This document shows, in pieces, positions 13,355 through 21,720 of a stretch of DNA of 35,750 bases. Within the stretch, counting starts at the first letter, position 1. Every line of letters starts with the position of its first letter. The notes beneath the pieces are model-generated. The model saw nothing but the letters and a program-made list of their open reading frames with translations, was not told the origin of the DNA and made no database searches. Source of the DNA: Patescibacteria group bacterium (GTDB lineage Bacteria > Patescibacteriota > Patescibacteriia > 2-12-FULL-60-25); the NCBI GenBank assembly GCA_022703155.1, contig JAKLEH010000010.1, positions 1 through 35,750 of the forward strand, in the 5' to 3' direction. The position numbers were made by a program, and so were the translations under genes.

Positions 13355-14596
13355 TTACAACATCGCCTGTTGCGCGGCGCGTTTGGAAATTCCTTTGACG
13401 CGCACTTCTCCGAACACGCCGTCGTAACCTGGCCGGATGTCCACTTCGCCGCGGCGCACGCGCAAAATGGCGTCCGCGATTTCCGGCAGCGTCAGGTCGC
13501 GCAACGCCGCTTCTTGGACATTCAAAAGCACATCGAATTCGCTGGCGTGTTCCAATATTTTATCCGCCGTTTGTTTGACGATTTTGCTGGTTTTTCCTTT
13601 ACCGAGCGCGTCGGCCACCAACTCGGCCAACGGCACCAGGCTGCGGTACGGCACGGCGCCTTTGGGCTGCGGCGGACGCGGTTCGCGGTCGGCCAAATCG
13701 GCCACGCGCGAGAGCACGCCCACGGTCAGCGCCTTGCCGCATTTGGGGCATAGGCCTTTCATTTTTTTGGTCTGTTCGGGTTCGCACCAATACCCGCACG
13801 TCGCGTGCCCGTCCACGTGGTACTTCCCCTCTTCCGGAAAAAACTCCAACGTCTCGACGAACTTTGACGTGTCGCGTTCGATCAAGATGCGGCGCAATTC
13901 CATGAAGTCAGGCCTTTCCATTTCGAACACGTTGGCTTCGCGCCCCAAATTGGCGCACGAATGCGCGTCGCTGTTGCTTACCAGCATGACCGCATCGAGC
14001 GCGCTTACCCGCCAATTCATGGGCGGGTCGGAAGACAGGCCGGTTTCGATGGCATGGATATGTTCAGACAAGTCGCCAAAACATTCCTGGATTGAATCAA
14101 AACCCGATTTGGAGCCGAAAATCGCGAACCACGGCGTCCAGGCGTGCGCGGGTATGAACATTATGCGCTCGTCTATTTCCAACAAAATTTTGAGCAGGTT
14201 TTCCGAATCCAAGCCCATGATGGGGCGCCCGTCGCTTTTCAAATTGACTTTGCGTTCTTCGAGCGCGCGGATTGACGCGTCCACGGCCGCCAAATCCGGA
14301 AACAGGATGACGTGATGCAAGCGCCGAGTCTTCCCTCCCCTTTTGTAGATGCACGAGACTTCGGTGGACAGGCAAAACGCGCTTTTCGACGAGCCGTCCT
14401 TAAGATAGTACGCGCCGTCTCGCGGCTCCAACGATTCGCCGATTTCCTTGCGCCATGCTGGATGCAGCGCGTCGCCCGTAGCCACCCATTGAATGCCTTT
14501 GCGCTCGCACGCCTTGGCGATGTTGGGCAGGGTCAAATCCTGAGAACAGGAACGCGAAAACCGAGAATGGATGTGCAAATCGGAGATGAGGCGCAT
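13355..14596 (-). CDS. endonuclease Q-type PHP-domain nuclease (413 aa)
   Basis: The PHP motif at the N-terminus is ISDLHIHSRFS (Asp6, His8, His10). Further metal ligands lie in TGDALHP, IPAHAWTPWF and VSNSDAHS. A four-Cys zinc ribbon follows (CGYWC near residue 266 and CPKCG near 282-285), then a helical C-terminal region. This order matches endonuclease Q, which nicks DNA 5' of deaminated bases (uracil, hypoxanthine, xanthine) and AP sites. ATG 14596 is chosen because upstream in-frame sequence is microrepeat (AACAGCAAA) rather than protein, and TATAAG lies 12 bases before it. Confidence 0.88.
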   Translation of the reverse strand: MRLISDLHIHSRFSRSCSQDLTLPNIAKACERKGIQWVATGDALHPAWRKEIGESLEPRDGAYYLKDGSSKSAFCLSTEVSCIYKRGGKTRRLHHVILFPDLAAVDASIRALEERKVNLKSDGRPIMGLDSENLLKILLEIDERIMFIPAHAWTPWFAIFGSKSGFDSIQECFGDLSEHIHAIETGLSSDPPMNWRVSALDAVMLVSNSDAHSCANLGREANVFEMERPDFMELRRILIERDTSKFVETLEFFPEEGKYHVDGHATCGYWCEPEQTKKMKGLCPKCGKALTVGVLSRVADLADREPRPPQPKGAVPYRSLVPLAELVADALGKGKTSKIVKQTADKILEHASEFDVLLNVQEAALRDLTLPEIADAILRVRRGEVDIRPGYDGVFGEVRVKGISKRAAQQAML

Positions 14597-14744
14597 AACA
14601 GGCACAATCTTATAGCAAACCACGGATAATTGCCATGACATTTGGCCATAAAACAGCAAACAGCAAATCCCAAACAACAAAATCCTCCGACTTTGCTGTT
14701 TGCTGTTTGAAAATCGCTGTTTCATCTGCCAATCAGGCTACGTT
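14597..14744. repeat. intergenic region with inverted AACAGCAAA microrepeats
   Basis: AAACAGCAAACAGCAAA (14651-14667) faces TTTGCTGTTTGCTGTTTGA (14692-14710), able to form a long stem. The word is the same as at 11990-12083. No gene is seen here. Confidence 0.75.
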
Positions 14745-14955
14745 AAAAGCGCCCTCATGGTGCGCCTTTAACGTGAAGTCGGGTGACAGGTTCCGACCCC
14801 CGGATCGCTCCCGTATAAGCCGTCAACACCCAATGGTTAGGTGCCGGCGGCATGCGCACCGCCATGCGTATACGGAAGCGGTCTGGAGGCTGGATCATGT
14901 AACGCGTAACGCGCATAGCGTATCGTCAGACGTTTCGCGTTACACGTTACGCGTT
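14745..14955 (-). other. multi-hairpin region after the surface protein gene
   Basis: On the minus strand, right after the stop at 14956, four structures follow. First is a long stem of CGTAACGCG / CGCGTTACACG words. Next is a three-way-junction-like unit closed by CCGTATA/TATACGG holding GGCGG/CCGCC and CACC/GGTG hairpins. Then come GTCGG/CCGAC, and finally ACGTTAAA/TTTAACGT with an inner GCGC stem. There is no T-run terminator and no open frame of note. It may be a structured 3' UTR, a small RNA or a miniature mobile element. Confidence 0.5.
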
Positions 14956-17900
14956 TCACGGCGCTCCACCTCCTTCCGTGGTTGTGGTCGTGATTTCGGG
15001 CATTGCGGTCGTATCGGTTTGTGTCGACATATTCGTGTCGGTTACTGGTTCGGTTATGGGCTCGGTTGAAGTGGGCGTGACGCCGGAACCGTCCAAAGGC
15101 TGTTCAACGGTCGTTTCTGGCGCAACGCTCGTAGTTGTCGGGGTTTCGCTGGGAGTGACGGCCGGCGCTTCAACCGTTGCCGGTTCAGCGTTGCCGGAAG
15201 TGCCCGATTCGGTCGTGGTCGCGGTTTCAACGGACGGAGTCGTGGTCGGAGCGGCACCGATGAGCGGCACTGTGCCCGTGGCCGCAGTTTGTGACTGCAA
15301 ACCCACGGCCATCCAGTTGAACTTCATGGTGCGTCCGCAATTGGTCGGGTCCACGCACGCGCCTTCGTCCACGTAAATGCGGAAGCCGTTGATCGTCTTG
15401 TTGCCCACGCGGAACCTGCCCATCCACGGTTGGAAGTATTCCTGCGCGTCGGATTCGGGAGTCACGACCACGACCGGAACGGCGTCGTAAGGCTTCACGA
15501 ATTTGACCTCCACGTACTGTTCTCCGGGCTTCAAATCCACCACGCCGGCCGTATCGTCGGACACGACCACGTGGCCCATGAGCCGCGTAGTGCCGCCCAC
15601 GGTCAAATCGCCGGCCACCAAAGCCGCGGTGCGCACAATAAGCGTTCCGACGTTCGCGGCATCGACGCCGCTCAACGCCGAACCGTCAGCCACCTGCGGG
15701 TTCACCAAACCACCAGCCACCTGTTGGATGGCGTAAGCGTCGCCTTGGAAAGCCTGTTGGATGACTTGCGTGGTCGTGGATTGGCCCAGATACGCCGCCA
15801 ATTGACCTACTGGGGTCGAATTGTCACCGAAGTAATAGCCTGTTTGGACGACCATCATGATGGTGCCTGTTGGCGCGTCGGAGGTCGGAGGTCGGAGGTC
15901 GGAGGTCGAGGAGGAGAATGATTCGAGGGCATGGCCGATGATCATGCCGGGTTGCGTGGCTTTCATGGCATGACCGGGCAATGAAGCCGAAGTCAACGGA
16001 TCGCCCACGGCAACATCGCCGTTTTCTGAACTGATTTTTACCGGAACGCGACCGACCAAGGCCACGGGGCGCGAATCGCCGTCCTTGGGGCCAGAAAGCG
16101 TGAAGCCAGCTTTGGTGGAAACCACGCCTAATACGTTCTTGTCGTTGGCGCCATTGGATTTGCGGATGAAACCTGGATTAAACTCGTCTAGAGCGACCAC
16201 GTCTCCGGCGCGCAGCGACGCGTCTTGCGTGGGATATTGCTCCGCCAAGTCATAAGCTCCCGCATCCGTGACAATGCCGTGCGAAAAATTGAACGCGCCG
16301 ATTTGATATTCGTATGGCGTGCCCTCGCCCTGATAATTATAGGATTCGTTCGAGAACCACATGGAACCCGTGGACGAGCCGGCTTGCATCAAAAGATCGT
16401 AAGACGCGGTACGGGCTTTTTGGTAAGACCAAACTTGGCCATGGCCCGTGGCGTTACCGCGACCGGCATACAACCTTCCATTGAACGTCGCAAAGGCGTA
16501 AGTGGCTTCGAAGCCTGCACCGTTGGCCGTGGAGGTAGTGAAGGATTCACGATATTCCACGATATCGCCGTCACCCGTGGCGCCTTCGTACCCAAAGAAG
16601 AGCGCACCATCGTAAACCGTCATGGACGGAACGCGGGTGATGGTGCCGCCATTATTCACTACCGTGGTGAAATCTGCGGTGTTATCGCACAAAGTGTCGT
16701 CACCGGCGGCTTGGGGTTCGCAACGTACAACGTCTCCATCCGTTGCCCCTTTACCCTTGCCCGTATACAAGTATCCGTTATAGACGGACGAACTCTCGAA
16801 GGATTCATAAACATATCCGCCGCCCGCGTTGTTCAAGACGCGCGTCCAGTCGTTGGCATTATCGCAACGTTCGGGATCGCCGGCGACCGATGGAGTGCAG
16901 GCGAAAACGTCATCATCGGCATTGGAACTGCCAGTCAAAGCGTACAAACGGTTGAGGTACACCACCAAAGTCGGAACCTCTTCATAGGTGGTTCCTCCCT
17001 GGAGGGCGATATTGGTCCAGTCGGCCGCGTTGTCGCAGTCGTTGGCGTTGCCGCCGCCCGCCGGGTTACAGACGCCCACGGACGCGCCGCCCGCCACACC
17101 CGTATCGTTGGCCGCATACAGATAACCGTTGTAAACCACCAATTGCCTTATCTGTTGCGGACCCGCGGGAAAATTGGCCGTGGCCCAATCGGCGGCGTCG
17201 CACAGTGTCGCCGTGCCATTCTGTTCCGGGCGGCAATAACGGACAATGCCCAAACCAGCTCCGTTGCCTTCACCTTCGTATAAACGACCGCGGAATGCCG
17301 TGATGGTGTTAACGCGCGTCGCGGCCGCGTTGTCCAACGAAGTCGACCAGTCGGCCGCGTTGTCGCAGTCGTTGGCGTTGCCGCCGCCCGCCGGGTTACA
17401 GACTTTGACGTCACCATCGCCGGCGTTGTCGCCTTGGCCGGCATACAAATAGCCGTTATATGCATATAAGGAACGGACGGATTCAATGCCGACGGCGCTT
17501 AAATTAGTATTTGACCAATTGGCCAAACTCTTGTCAGGCGCGCCTTGGATGGAAACACGCCCGTTGACCGTAAGTTTGGACGTGGGCAAAGTCGTGCCGA
17601 TGCCCACGTTGCCGGAGGACGTTATGCGCATGACCTCCGTGGCCGCCGTCGTATCACCCGCATTTGCGCGGACCGTAAACGATAGGCCGCTAGCTTCCGC
17701 GCCGTTGGTCGCGTTTTCCCAAATGGCGCTCAAACGCCCTAAGAATTCTTTTTGGCCCGCCGAGTCGCTGGCGAAGAACAGATAAGACGGCCCGGAACCA
17801 GCCGTAGCCGGATTGCCCATGATGCCAATCTGCATGGCCGCCTGCACGCCGCCCACACCCAGAACATTGCGTGCCATGATACCCGCGGAAGTGCTGGACA

Positions 17901-19587
17901 CGTGGATCGGACCCAACGGATTGCTGGTGCCTATGCCCACATAACCGTTGGTGCTGATGCGCATTCTTTCCGAACCGGCGCGCGAAATCGTGAAGGCCTC
18001 ATTGGCGGACTTCGCGAGATCCCAACTCGAAGTGGCGCCCACATGCGTATTGTACGACCAAACATCGGACCAACGATACGCACTGGACCCCAAAGCATAC
18101 AAATTGTTTGACGACGGGACAAGATTGCCGCTCGATGTCGCACCCGCGAAATTTATCCATTTGTCGGTCGTCGCGCCCTTGATCGTGACCTGTTGGAGCG
18201 TGGGTACGCTCGTAGTCACGGATCTGCCATTGATGTAAATCGCGGAGGAAGAGACGTAACCAGAAGCGTATATATTGGTGGTGGTCGCATTTTTTACTAC
18301 GAGTCCCAACCAACGGTAAGTCGCGCTGCCCAAACTATAAGAATCCGTAGTCATGGGCAACAAACTCGAATTGACGCGACCCAACAAGGCCAAATTGGTG
18401 CCGGTCGCGTTGATGAAAAGAGCCATGTCCGTATCCAACAACCCCTGGATTTTGACGTTAGAGGTTGAAGTCGCACCCGCGAATTGGACGCGGCGGTTGG
18501 TCGTGGCGCCTTGGTACGTAACCTGTTGCCAAGTCGGGACCGAAGTCGTGACCGATTGGCCGTTGACGATCAAATTGGTGGTGGAGACCGTGCCCGCATT
18601 GACCGTCGTAGCCGAAACGTTGGTCGATGTCACGCTGACCGCGTATACGCCCTTCCAACGGTAACTCGCATTGCCCAATACGTAATTATTGTCGATGCGT
18701 GGCAAAAGATTAGAATTGACATAACCCAAGACGGCCAGATTCGTACCCGTGGCGTTAACAAACAACAAGCGACTGGTCGAAGCCGTGCCCAACACATATA
18801 AATTGTTGGACAAGGTTGCGTTTGTGGCCGAGGCGTTGGACAAAGTCGTTTTACCGACGACGTTCAGCGTTCCGCCTACGTAAACATCGCCTTGTCGGTT
18901 GACGTTGAAGACGTCCGCAGCGCCGTTCGAGAGGCGCATCAGATAATCGTAAACATTGGACGTGCCTTTGGTCTCCACATATAAAGCCGTGCGTGTGGCG
19001 TTGGCCGCATCGGACGAGGCTTGGCGCAAACCAAACAGGTCGCCGCCCGTGTTGGCCACGGTGTGCGACGCGTATTGCCCCTGCAACGTCTCTGAATTGA
19101 AGGCGTACGGCACGGCCGAGAGGCGCTTGCGCGGAGCCATTTCGCTATCCGCGCCCACGGTCACGCCCAGATACAAAGTATCGTTATTGAAAAAGTTTTC
19201 TGGGAAAGCCACCTGGCCCGCGGCCACGTCTCCCAACAGCAGGCTGAAAAGGCCGTTTTTGATTTGGACGGATACGGCGGCCGGGGTGCCGGTGGGCAAA
19301 CCGTTGGTCGTACTCGCTGACCAGAGTTGGAAACCGCCCGAAGTCTGGGAGTATAAGCGGAACTTGATTTGGTACGTGCCGTCAGTTACCGGATTGCCCG
19401 ACGAATCCATGAGCTTGCCCTGGTAGTTCACCGCACGGTTGATTCCAGTGGCCGCGTCAACTTCCGGGACCGCCATCCCAAAAGCCGACGTAGCCGCCAA
19501 AATCAACGCACAAACAACAAAAAGCACTTTGCTTAAGACAAGTTGCTTTTTTTCCGTCTGCGGGGAATGTTGGCGGACATTCTCCAT
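14956..19587 (-). CDS. giant secreted surface protein with propeller and tail-fibre-like modules (1543 aa)
   Basis: A signal peptide occupies about residues 18-46. The N-terminal domain (NYQGKLMDSSGNPVTDGTY ... RKRLSAVPYAFN, about 50-170) is a module common in secreted CPR proteins. Residues 170-690 are Ser/Thr/Asn-rich beta repeats with tail-fibre signatures (VGIGTSNP, NVGIGTTLPTSKLTVNG). Residues about 700-1060 hold seven repeats of YNGYLYAGxG...GDGDV...C...CDNAADW, suggesting a seven-bladed propeller with paired cysteines. A region like the IMC/Peptidase_G2 tail domain follows (YDLAEQY, LRAGDVVALD, about 1085-1245), then a beta domain (1325-1420) and a Thr/Pro/Glu-rich tail. No LPXTG motif is visible. 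An adhesin or fibre role is inferred. No Shine-Dalgarno precedes ATG 19587. Confidence 0.9.
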   Translation of the reverse strand: MENVRQHSPQTEKKQLVLSKVLFVVCALILAATSAFGMAVPEVDAATGINRAVNYQGKLMDSSGNPVTDGTYQIKFRLYSQTSGGFQLWSASTTNGLPTGTPAAVSVQIKNGLFSLLLGDVAAGQVAFPENFFNNDTLYLGVTVGADSEMAPRKRLSAVPYAFNSETLQGQYASHTVANTGGDLFGLRQASSDAANATRTALYVETKGTSNVYDYLMRLSNGAADVFNVNRQGDVYVGGTLNVVGKTTLSNASATNATLSNNLYVLGTASTSRLLFVNATGTNLAVLGYVNSNLLPRIDNNYVLGNASYRWKGVYAVSVTSTNVSATTVNAGTVSTTNLIVNGQSVTTSVPTWQQVTYQGATTNRRVQFAGATSTSNVKIQGLLDTDMALFINATGTNLALLGRVNSSLLPMTTDSYSLGSATYRWLGLVVKNATTTNIYASGYVSSSAIYINGRSVTTSVPTLQQVTIKGATTDKWINFAGATSSGNLVPSSNNLYALGSSAYRWSDVWSYNTHVGATSSWDLAKSANEAFTISRAGSERMRISTNGYVGIGTSNPLGPIHVSSTSAGIMARNVLGVGGVQAAMQIGIMGNPATAGSGPSYLFFASDSAGQKEFLGRLSAIWENATNGAEASGLSFTVRANAGDTTAATEVMRITSSGNVGIGTTLPTSKLTVNGRVSIQGAPDKSLANWSNTNLSAVGIESVRSLYAYNGYLYAGQGDNAGDGDVKVCNPAGGGNANDCDNAADWSTSLDNAAATRVNTITAFRGRLYEGEGNGAGLGIVRYCRPEQNGTATLCDAADWATANFPAGPQQIRQLVVYNGYLYAANDTGVAGGASVGVCNPAGGGNANDCDNAADWTNIALQGGTTYEEVPTLVVYLNRLYALTGSSNADDDVFACTPSVAGDPERCDNANDWTRVLNNAGGGYVYESFESSSVYNGYLYTGKGKGATDGDVVRCEPQAAGDDTLCDNTADFTTVVNNGGTITRVPSMTVYDGALFFGYEGATGDGDIVEYRESFTTSTANGAGFEATYAFATFNGRLYAGRGNATGHGQVWSYQKARTASYDLLMQAGSSTGSMWFSNESYNYQGEGTPYEYQIGAFNFSHGIVTDAGAYDLAEQYPTQDASLRAGDVVALDEFNPGFIRKSNGANDKNVLGVVSTKAGFTLSGPKDGDSRPVALVGRVPVKISSENGDVAVGDPLTSASLPGHAMKATQPGMIIGHALESFSSSTSDLRPPTSDAPTGTIMMVVQTGYYFGDNSTPVGQLAAYLGQSTTTQVIQQAFQGDAYAIQQVAGGLVNPQVADGSALSGVDAANVGTLIVRTAALVAGDLTVGGTTRLMGHVVVSDDTAGVVDLKPGEQYVEVKFVKPYDAVPVVVVTPESDAQEYFQPWMGRFRVGNKTINGFRIYVDEGACVDPTNCGRTMKFNWMAVGLQSQTAATGTVPLIGAAPTTTPSVETATTTESGTSGNAEPATVEAPAVTPSETPTTTSVAPETTVEQPLDGSGVTPTSTEPITEPVTDTNMSTQTDTTAMPEITTTTTEGGGAP
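15880..15915. repeat. GGTCGGA heptad repeat inside a coding region
   Basis: About four tandem copies of GGTCGGA stay in frame in the surface protein and encode STSDLRPPTSD. The same word is otherwise intergenic in this window. Confidence 0.85.
17017..17403. repeat. 57-bp identical direct repeat in the propeller region
   Basis: Positions 17017-17073 and 17347-17403 are identical over 57 bases and encode CNPAGGGNANDCDNAADW in blades 1 and 3. Identity at the DNA level points to recent duplication or gene conversion. Confidence 0.9.
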
Positions 19588-19884
19588 AATTCAACTATTT
19601 GTTTTAGGACTGACTTTTGTTTAACAAAAGCCGCACGCAACCCCAATCATCGCGTGCAGCCCTTCGACTTGAATCCAAGCATGGAGGATGCAAGTCAAAA
19701 AACGAATTTTGTATGTCGGTTGTGTTTATATTTGCGTCCACGGCCTTGAGGCAGTGGATCTTTTTGGCCTATCAAAGTGCTATATATAATATATATGCAA
19801 TCGTAATTAATAAAAAAACAAACATAACCCAGCGAAAAAAATCGTTTGGTTTGAACTAAATCTACTGTGGAAGGATTGTTGATT
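19588..19884 (-). promoter_or_regulatory. structured 5' region of the surface protein gene
   Basis: No gene is seen in this stretch. Reading toward the gene on the minus strand it holds an AT-rich possible promoter near 19775-19800. Four hairpins follow: CCAC-GCC/GGC-GTGG, GACTTG..ATCC / GGAT..CAAGTC (bounded near 19666-19697), GCACGC/GCGTGC, and CTTTTGT/ACAAAAG (19630-19614) 27 bases before the ATG. A cis-acting leader RNA is inferred. Confidence 0.45.
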
Positions 19885-19912
19885 AAAAAATCCACGATAA
19901 CGTGGATTTTTT
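19885..19912 (-). terminator. intrinsic terminator of the LytR_C-type gene
   Basis: AAAAAATCCACG/CGTGGATTTTTT (12 bp) with loop ATAA, 17 bases beyond the stop; symmetrical and usable in both directions. Confidence 0.92.
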
Positions 19913-19929
19913 AATGGGCTACAAGAAAT

Positions 19930-20745
19930 TTATTGGAAGTTCTGACCGACAACCACTAAAACGTCACCCTTGGCTCCGGTCTCTGCCGGCAATGAATCCA
20001 CTACTTTAGCGTTGACGGCTTTGACGATGGCCTGGACCGTGGCGTCCAACGGTTTGTCCGTAAGCTTGTAAACCACGGTTTCCGTGTAGTCCTTCTTTTT
20101 GGCGTCGGTCACGTATTGCACGTCCAGTTTTTGGTCTTTTAGCATGGTTGAGAGCTTTTTGGCCAAACCTGCGGTCATGGTGCCGTTGCGCACCTCGATT
20201 GCCGCCTTTTCCGATTCAACCGTACTGGCCGCGACTTGCGTACTGGTCGCCGCTTCCGGGGCGTTGGCGGTCGTACCGGTCGCCTGTTGGTTCATGGCAA
20301 TGGGCATGACAGCCAACAATTTATCCTGCTTCGTGCTGTACAAAACGGCCTTATCCGACCATACCAGCAAACGGTCGCCGTTTTCCGCGTCTTTGTAGAA
20401 CAACGGATTGCCTTGGCGCAACAAATCCGCGTCCTGGACCGTGGCTACGGTCGGTTGTTCGTCGTTTTTGGTGAGAATCAATTGAGACACGCGGCTGACC
20501 ACGTTTTCCACGTCGGTTGCCGCGGCCTGAGGAATCTTATTGTTTTGCGTAACGGCAGGCGTATTCGCCGCCGGACCCTTGCCTTTGCCTTTTATGGCGT
20601 TGACCGCCATAAGCGCGAAAGCCGTCAACACCACGACCACGATTACGGCCAAAAACGCGAAAGTCTTAGGCGGAGTACGCTTTGGCGGTTCGGAGATTGG
20701 CGCCGCGGTTTTGGGCAAAGTCTTGCCCGTTGTCTTTTTGATCAT
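19930..20745 (-). CDS. membrane protein with LytR C-terminal-like domain (271 aa)
   Basis: A short Lys/Pro-rich cytoplasmic N-terminus leads into a membrane segment (about residues 28-50, FAFLAVIVVVVLTAFALMAV). An extracytoplasmic region with Ala/Thr linkers follows. The C-terminal domain (about 180-270) begins with IEVRNGTMTAGLAKKLS and includes YVTDAKKKDYTETVVYKL, typical of the LytR_C domain found in or beside LytR-CpsA-Psr cell wall proteins. The catalytic LCP domain is absent. A role in cell envelope assembly is inferred. ATG 20745 is used; an in-frame TTG nine bases upstream is possible. No Shine-Dalgarno. Confidence 0.8.
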   Translation of the reverse strand: MIKKTTGKTLPKTAAPISEPPKRTPPKTFAFLAVIVVVVLTAFALMAVNAIKGKGKGPAANTPAVTQNNKIPQAAATDVENVVSRVSQLILTKNDEQPTVATVQDADLLRQGNPLFYKDAENGDRLLVWSDKAVLYSTKQDKLLAVMPIAMNQQATGTTANAPEAATSTQVAASTVESEKAAIEVRNGTMTAGLAKKLSTMLKDQKLDVQYVTDAKKKDYTETVVYKLTDKPLDATVQAIVKAVNAKVVDSLPAETGAKGDVLVVVGQNFQ

Positions 20746-20777
20746 AAGAAACAAAAAATATTTGCTTGATTGAAAGG

Positions 20778-20786
20778 ATTATACCA
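20778..20786 (-). promoter_or_regulatory. extended -10 promoter of the LytR_C-type gene
   Basis: Minus strand TGGTATAAT is an extended -10 (TGnTATAAT). No clear -35 is present, as expected for this promoter class. The leader is about 26 bases. Confidence 0.75.
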
Positions 20787-20827
20787 CGACATTCGGCAAA
20801 AAAAATTCTTGCATGTGAACAATTTTA

Positions 20828-20860
20828 AACGACGGTCCGCCATAGAACCGTCGTTCTTTT
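20828..20860. terminator. terminator-like hairpin upstream of the LytR_C-type gene
   Basis: AACGACGGT/ACCGTCGTT (9 bp, 20828-20836 with 20847-20855) is followed on the plus strand by CTTTTTG. No plus-strand gene ends here, so it may block readthrough into or out of the non-coding region. Confidence 0.6.
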
Positions 20861-20924
20861 TGTTTATTTAAATATCTTTAGTTTTCGCCCACCACAAAAT
20901 ATATCATAAAATATTTTTCACGAT

Positions 20925-20933
20925 TGATATAAT
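20925..20933 (+). promoter_or_regulatory. extended -10 promoter into a non-coding region
   Basis: TGATATAAT is an extended -10 on the plus strand. Predicted start is about 20940. No protein gene follows for more than 700 bases on this strand. Confidence 0.5.
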
Positions 20934-20939
20934 CTGGCT

Positions 20940-21668
20940 CAATGCAGTAAAAAAACGCCATCCATCGAATGTGCATAAGGTGTTGGATTATGATGCAATT
21001 AAATTTTTTGAAATAATTATATTTTTATAGGTTTTGTCATCGCAAATACGGATACGGGCAATCCGCAAAACCAAAGCATCACATACGGATATATGCGGAT
21101 TTCAAATCTGACGGACGGCATGGCCAAGCGTTGGCGACGCACGCCTATAACTTTCGTTAGTAACCAACAGTCTTTTGCCAAACGACTGACAGAAATATAC
21201 CTCCGTAGCTTCGCAGATTCGTAAAAAGTACCGTATACAGATCGAGCCCATAGCGCCCAATAGAAGCCGGGGATGAAAAAGACAATCTCGGATTCAAACA
21301 GATAGTTTATGTTTTGAAATCAAGTTTCTTTTAACCCAGATAGCGCGCAAGACGACCGCGCCTAGAATCGGGCGACCCATGACCCGGACCCCGAATCTCC
21401 GACCATGGTTCTGGGAGCCGTCACGGCCAGAACCGCCGAGTCAAAAATCGACCCCAGTCCTCTTCCCGACCCCAATCGCTTCTCGGGTCATGGTTCAGAC
21501 CAACCGACCGACTTGATGTATCGACTGTCCGACCCGAACACGAATAACCGAAGACTTAAACCGGCCGACGACCGGCCATGTCCGGTATCAGCGAGCGGGG
21601 TCAAAAAACGTGACCGGACGTCAAGAAAATACCGGGCGTTTTCAGGTGGCGTTTCAAAGGTATTTTTT
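20940..21668 (+). ncRNA. candidate long structured non-coding RNA (about 730 nt)
   Basis: This tract has a promoter at its left end and a terminator hairpin at its right end, and no convincing reading frame. It contains many hairpins: AATCCGCA/TGCGGATT, GCCAA-GCG-TTGGC, CAGTC/GACTG, GGTTCTG..GCCG-TCA-CGGC-CAGAACC (21407-21434), GACCC/GGGTC, and GGCCG-ACGAC-CGGCC. The right part is dominated by CGACC/GACCC words. It does not show the signatures of RNase P RNA, tmRNA or SRP RNA that I can recognise. Transcription is inferred only. Confidence 0.35.
21626..21668 (+). terminator. terminator at the end of the candidate long ncRNA
   Basis: AAAATACC/GGTATTTT (8 bp, 21626-21633 with 21659-21666) with a 25-base loop runs into TT. 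The large loop lowers confidence. Confidence 0.5.
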
Positions 21669-21685
21669 AGCGCCCAAAACCCACC

Positions 21686-21720
21686 CAAAATAAAACCGCC
21701 CCGACGTGTTGTCGGGGCGG
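21686..21720 (-). terminator. strong intrinsic terminator on the minus strand
   Basis: CCGCCCCGAC/GTCGGGGCGG (10 bp) with a 5-base loop is followed on the minus strand by TTTTATTTT. Confidence 0.85.

Noticed and set aside
14830-14860. Integron attC-like site (GTTAGGT core)
   Set aside because: Only one core-like word is present; the matching RYYYAAC partner at the other end is missing and there is no integrase.
16225-17283. 352-residue open frame antisense to the giant surface protein
   Set aside because: Same reason: shadow of a repetitive GC-rich gene, no ribosome site, no domain.
20940-21668. RNase P RNA, tmRNA or SRP RNA in the non-coding region
   Set aside because: The conserved signatures (GAGGAAAGTCC, tRNA-like ends, GGAAGGAAGCAGCC-type loop) are not seen on either strand.
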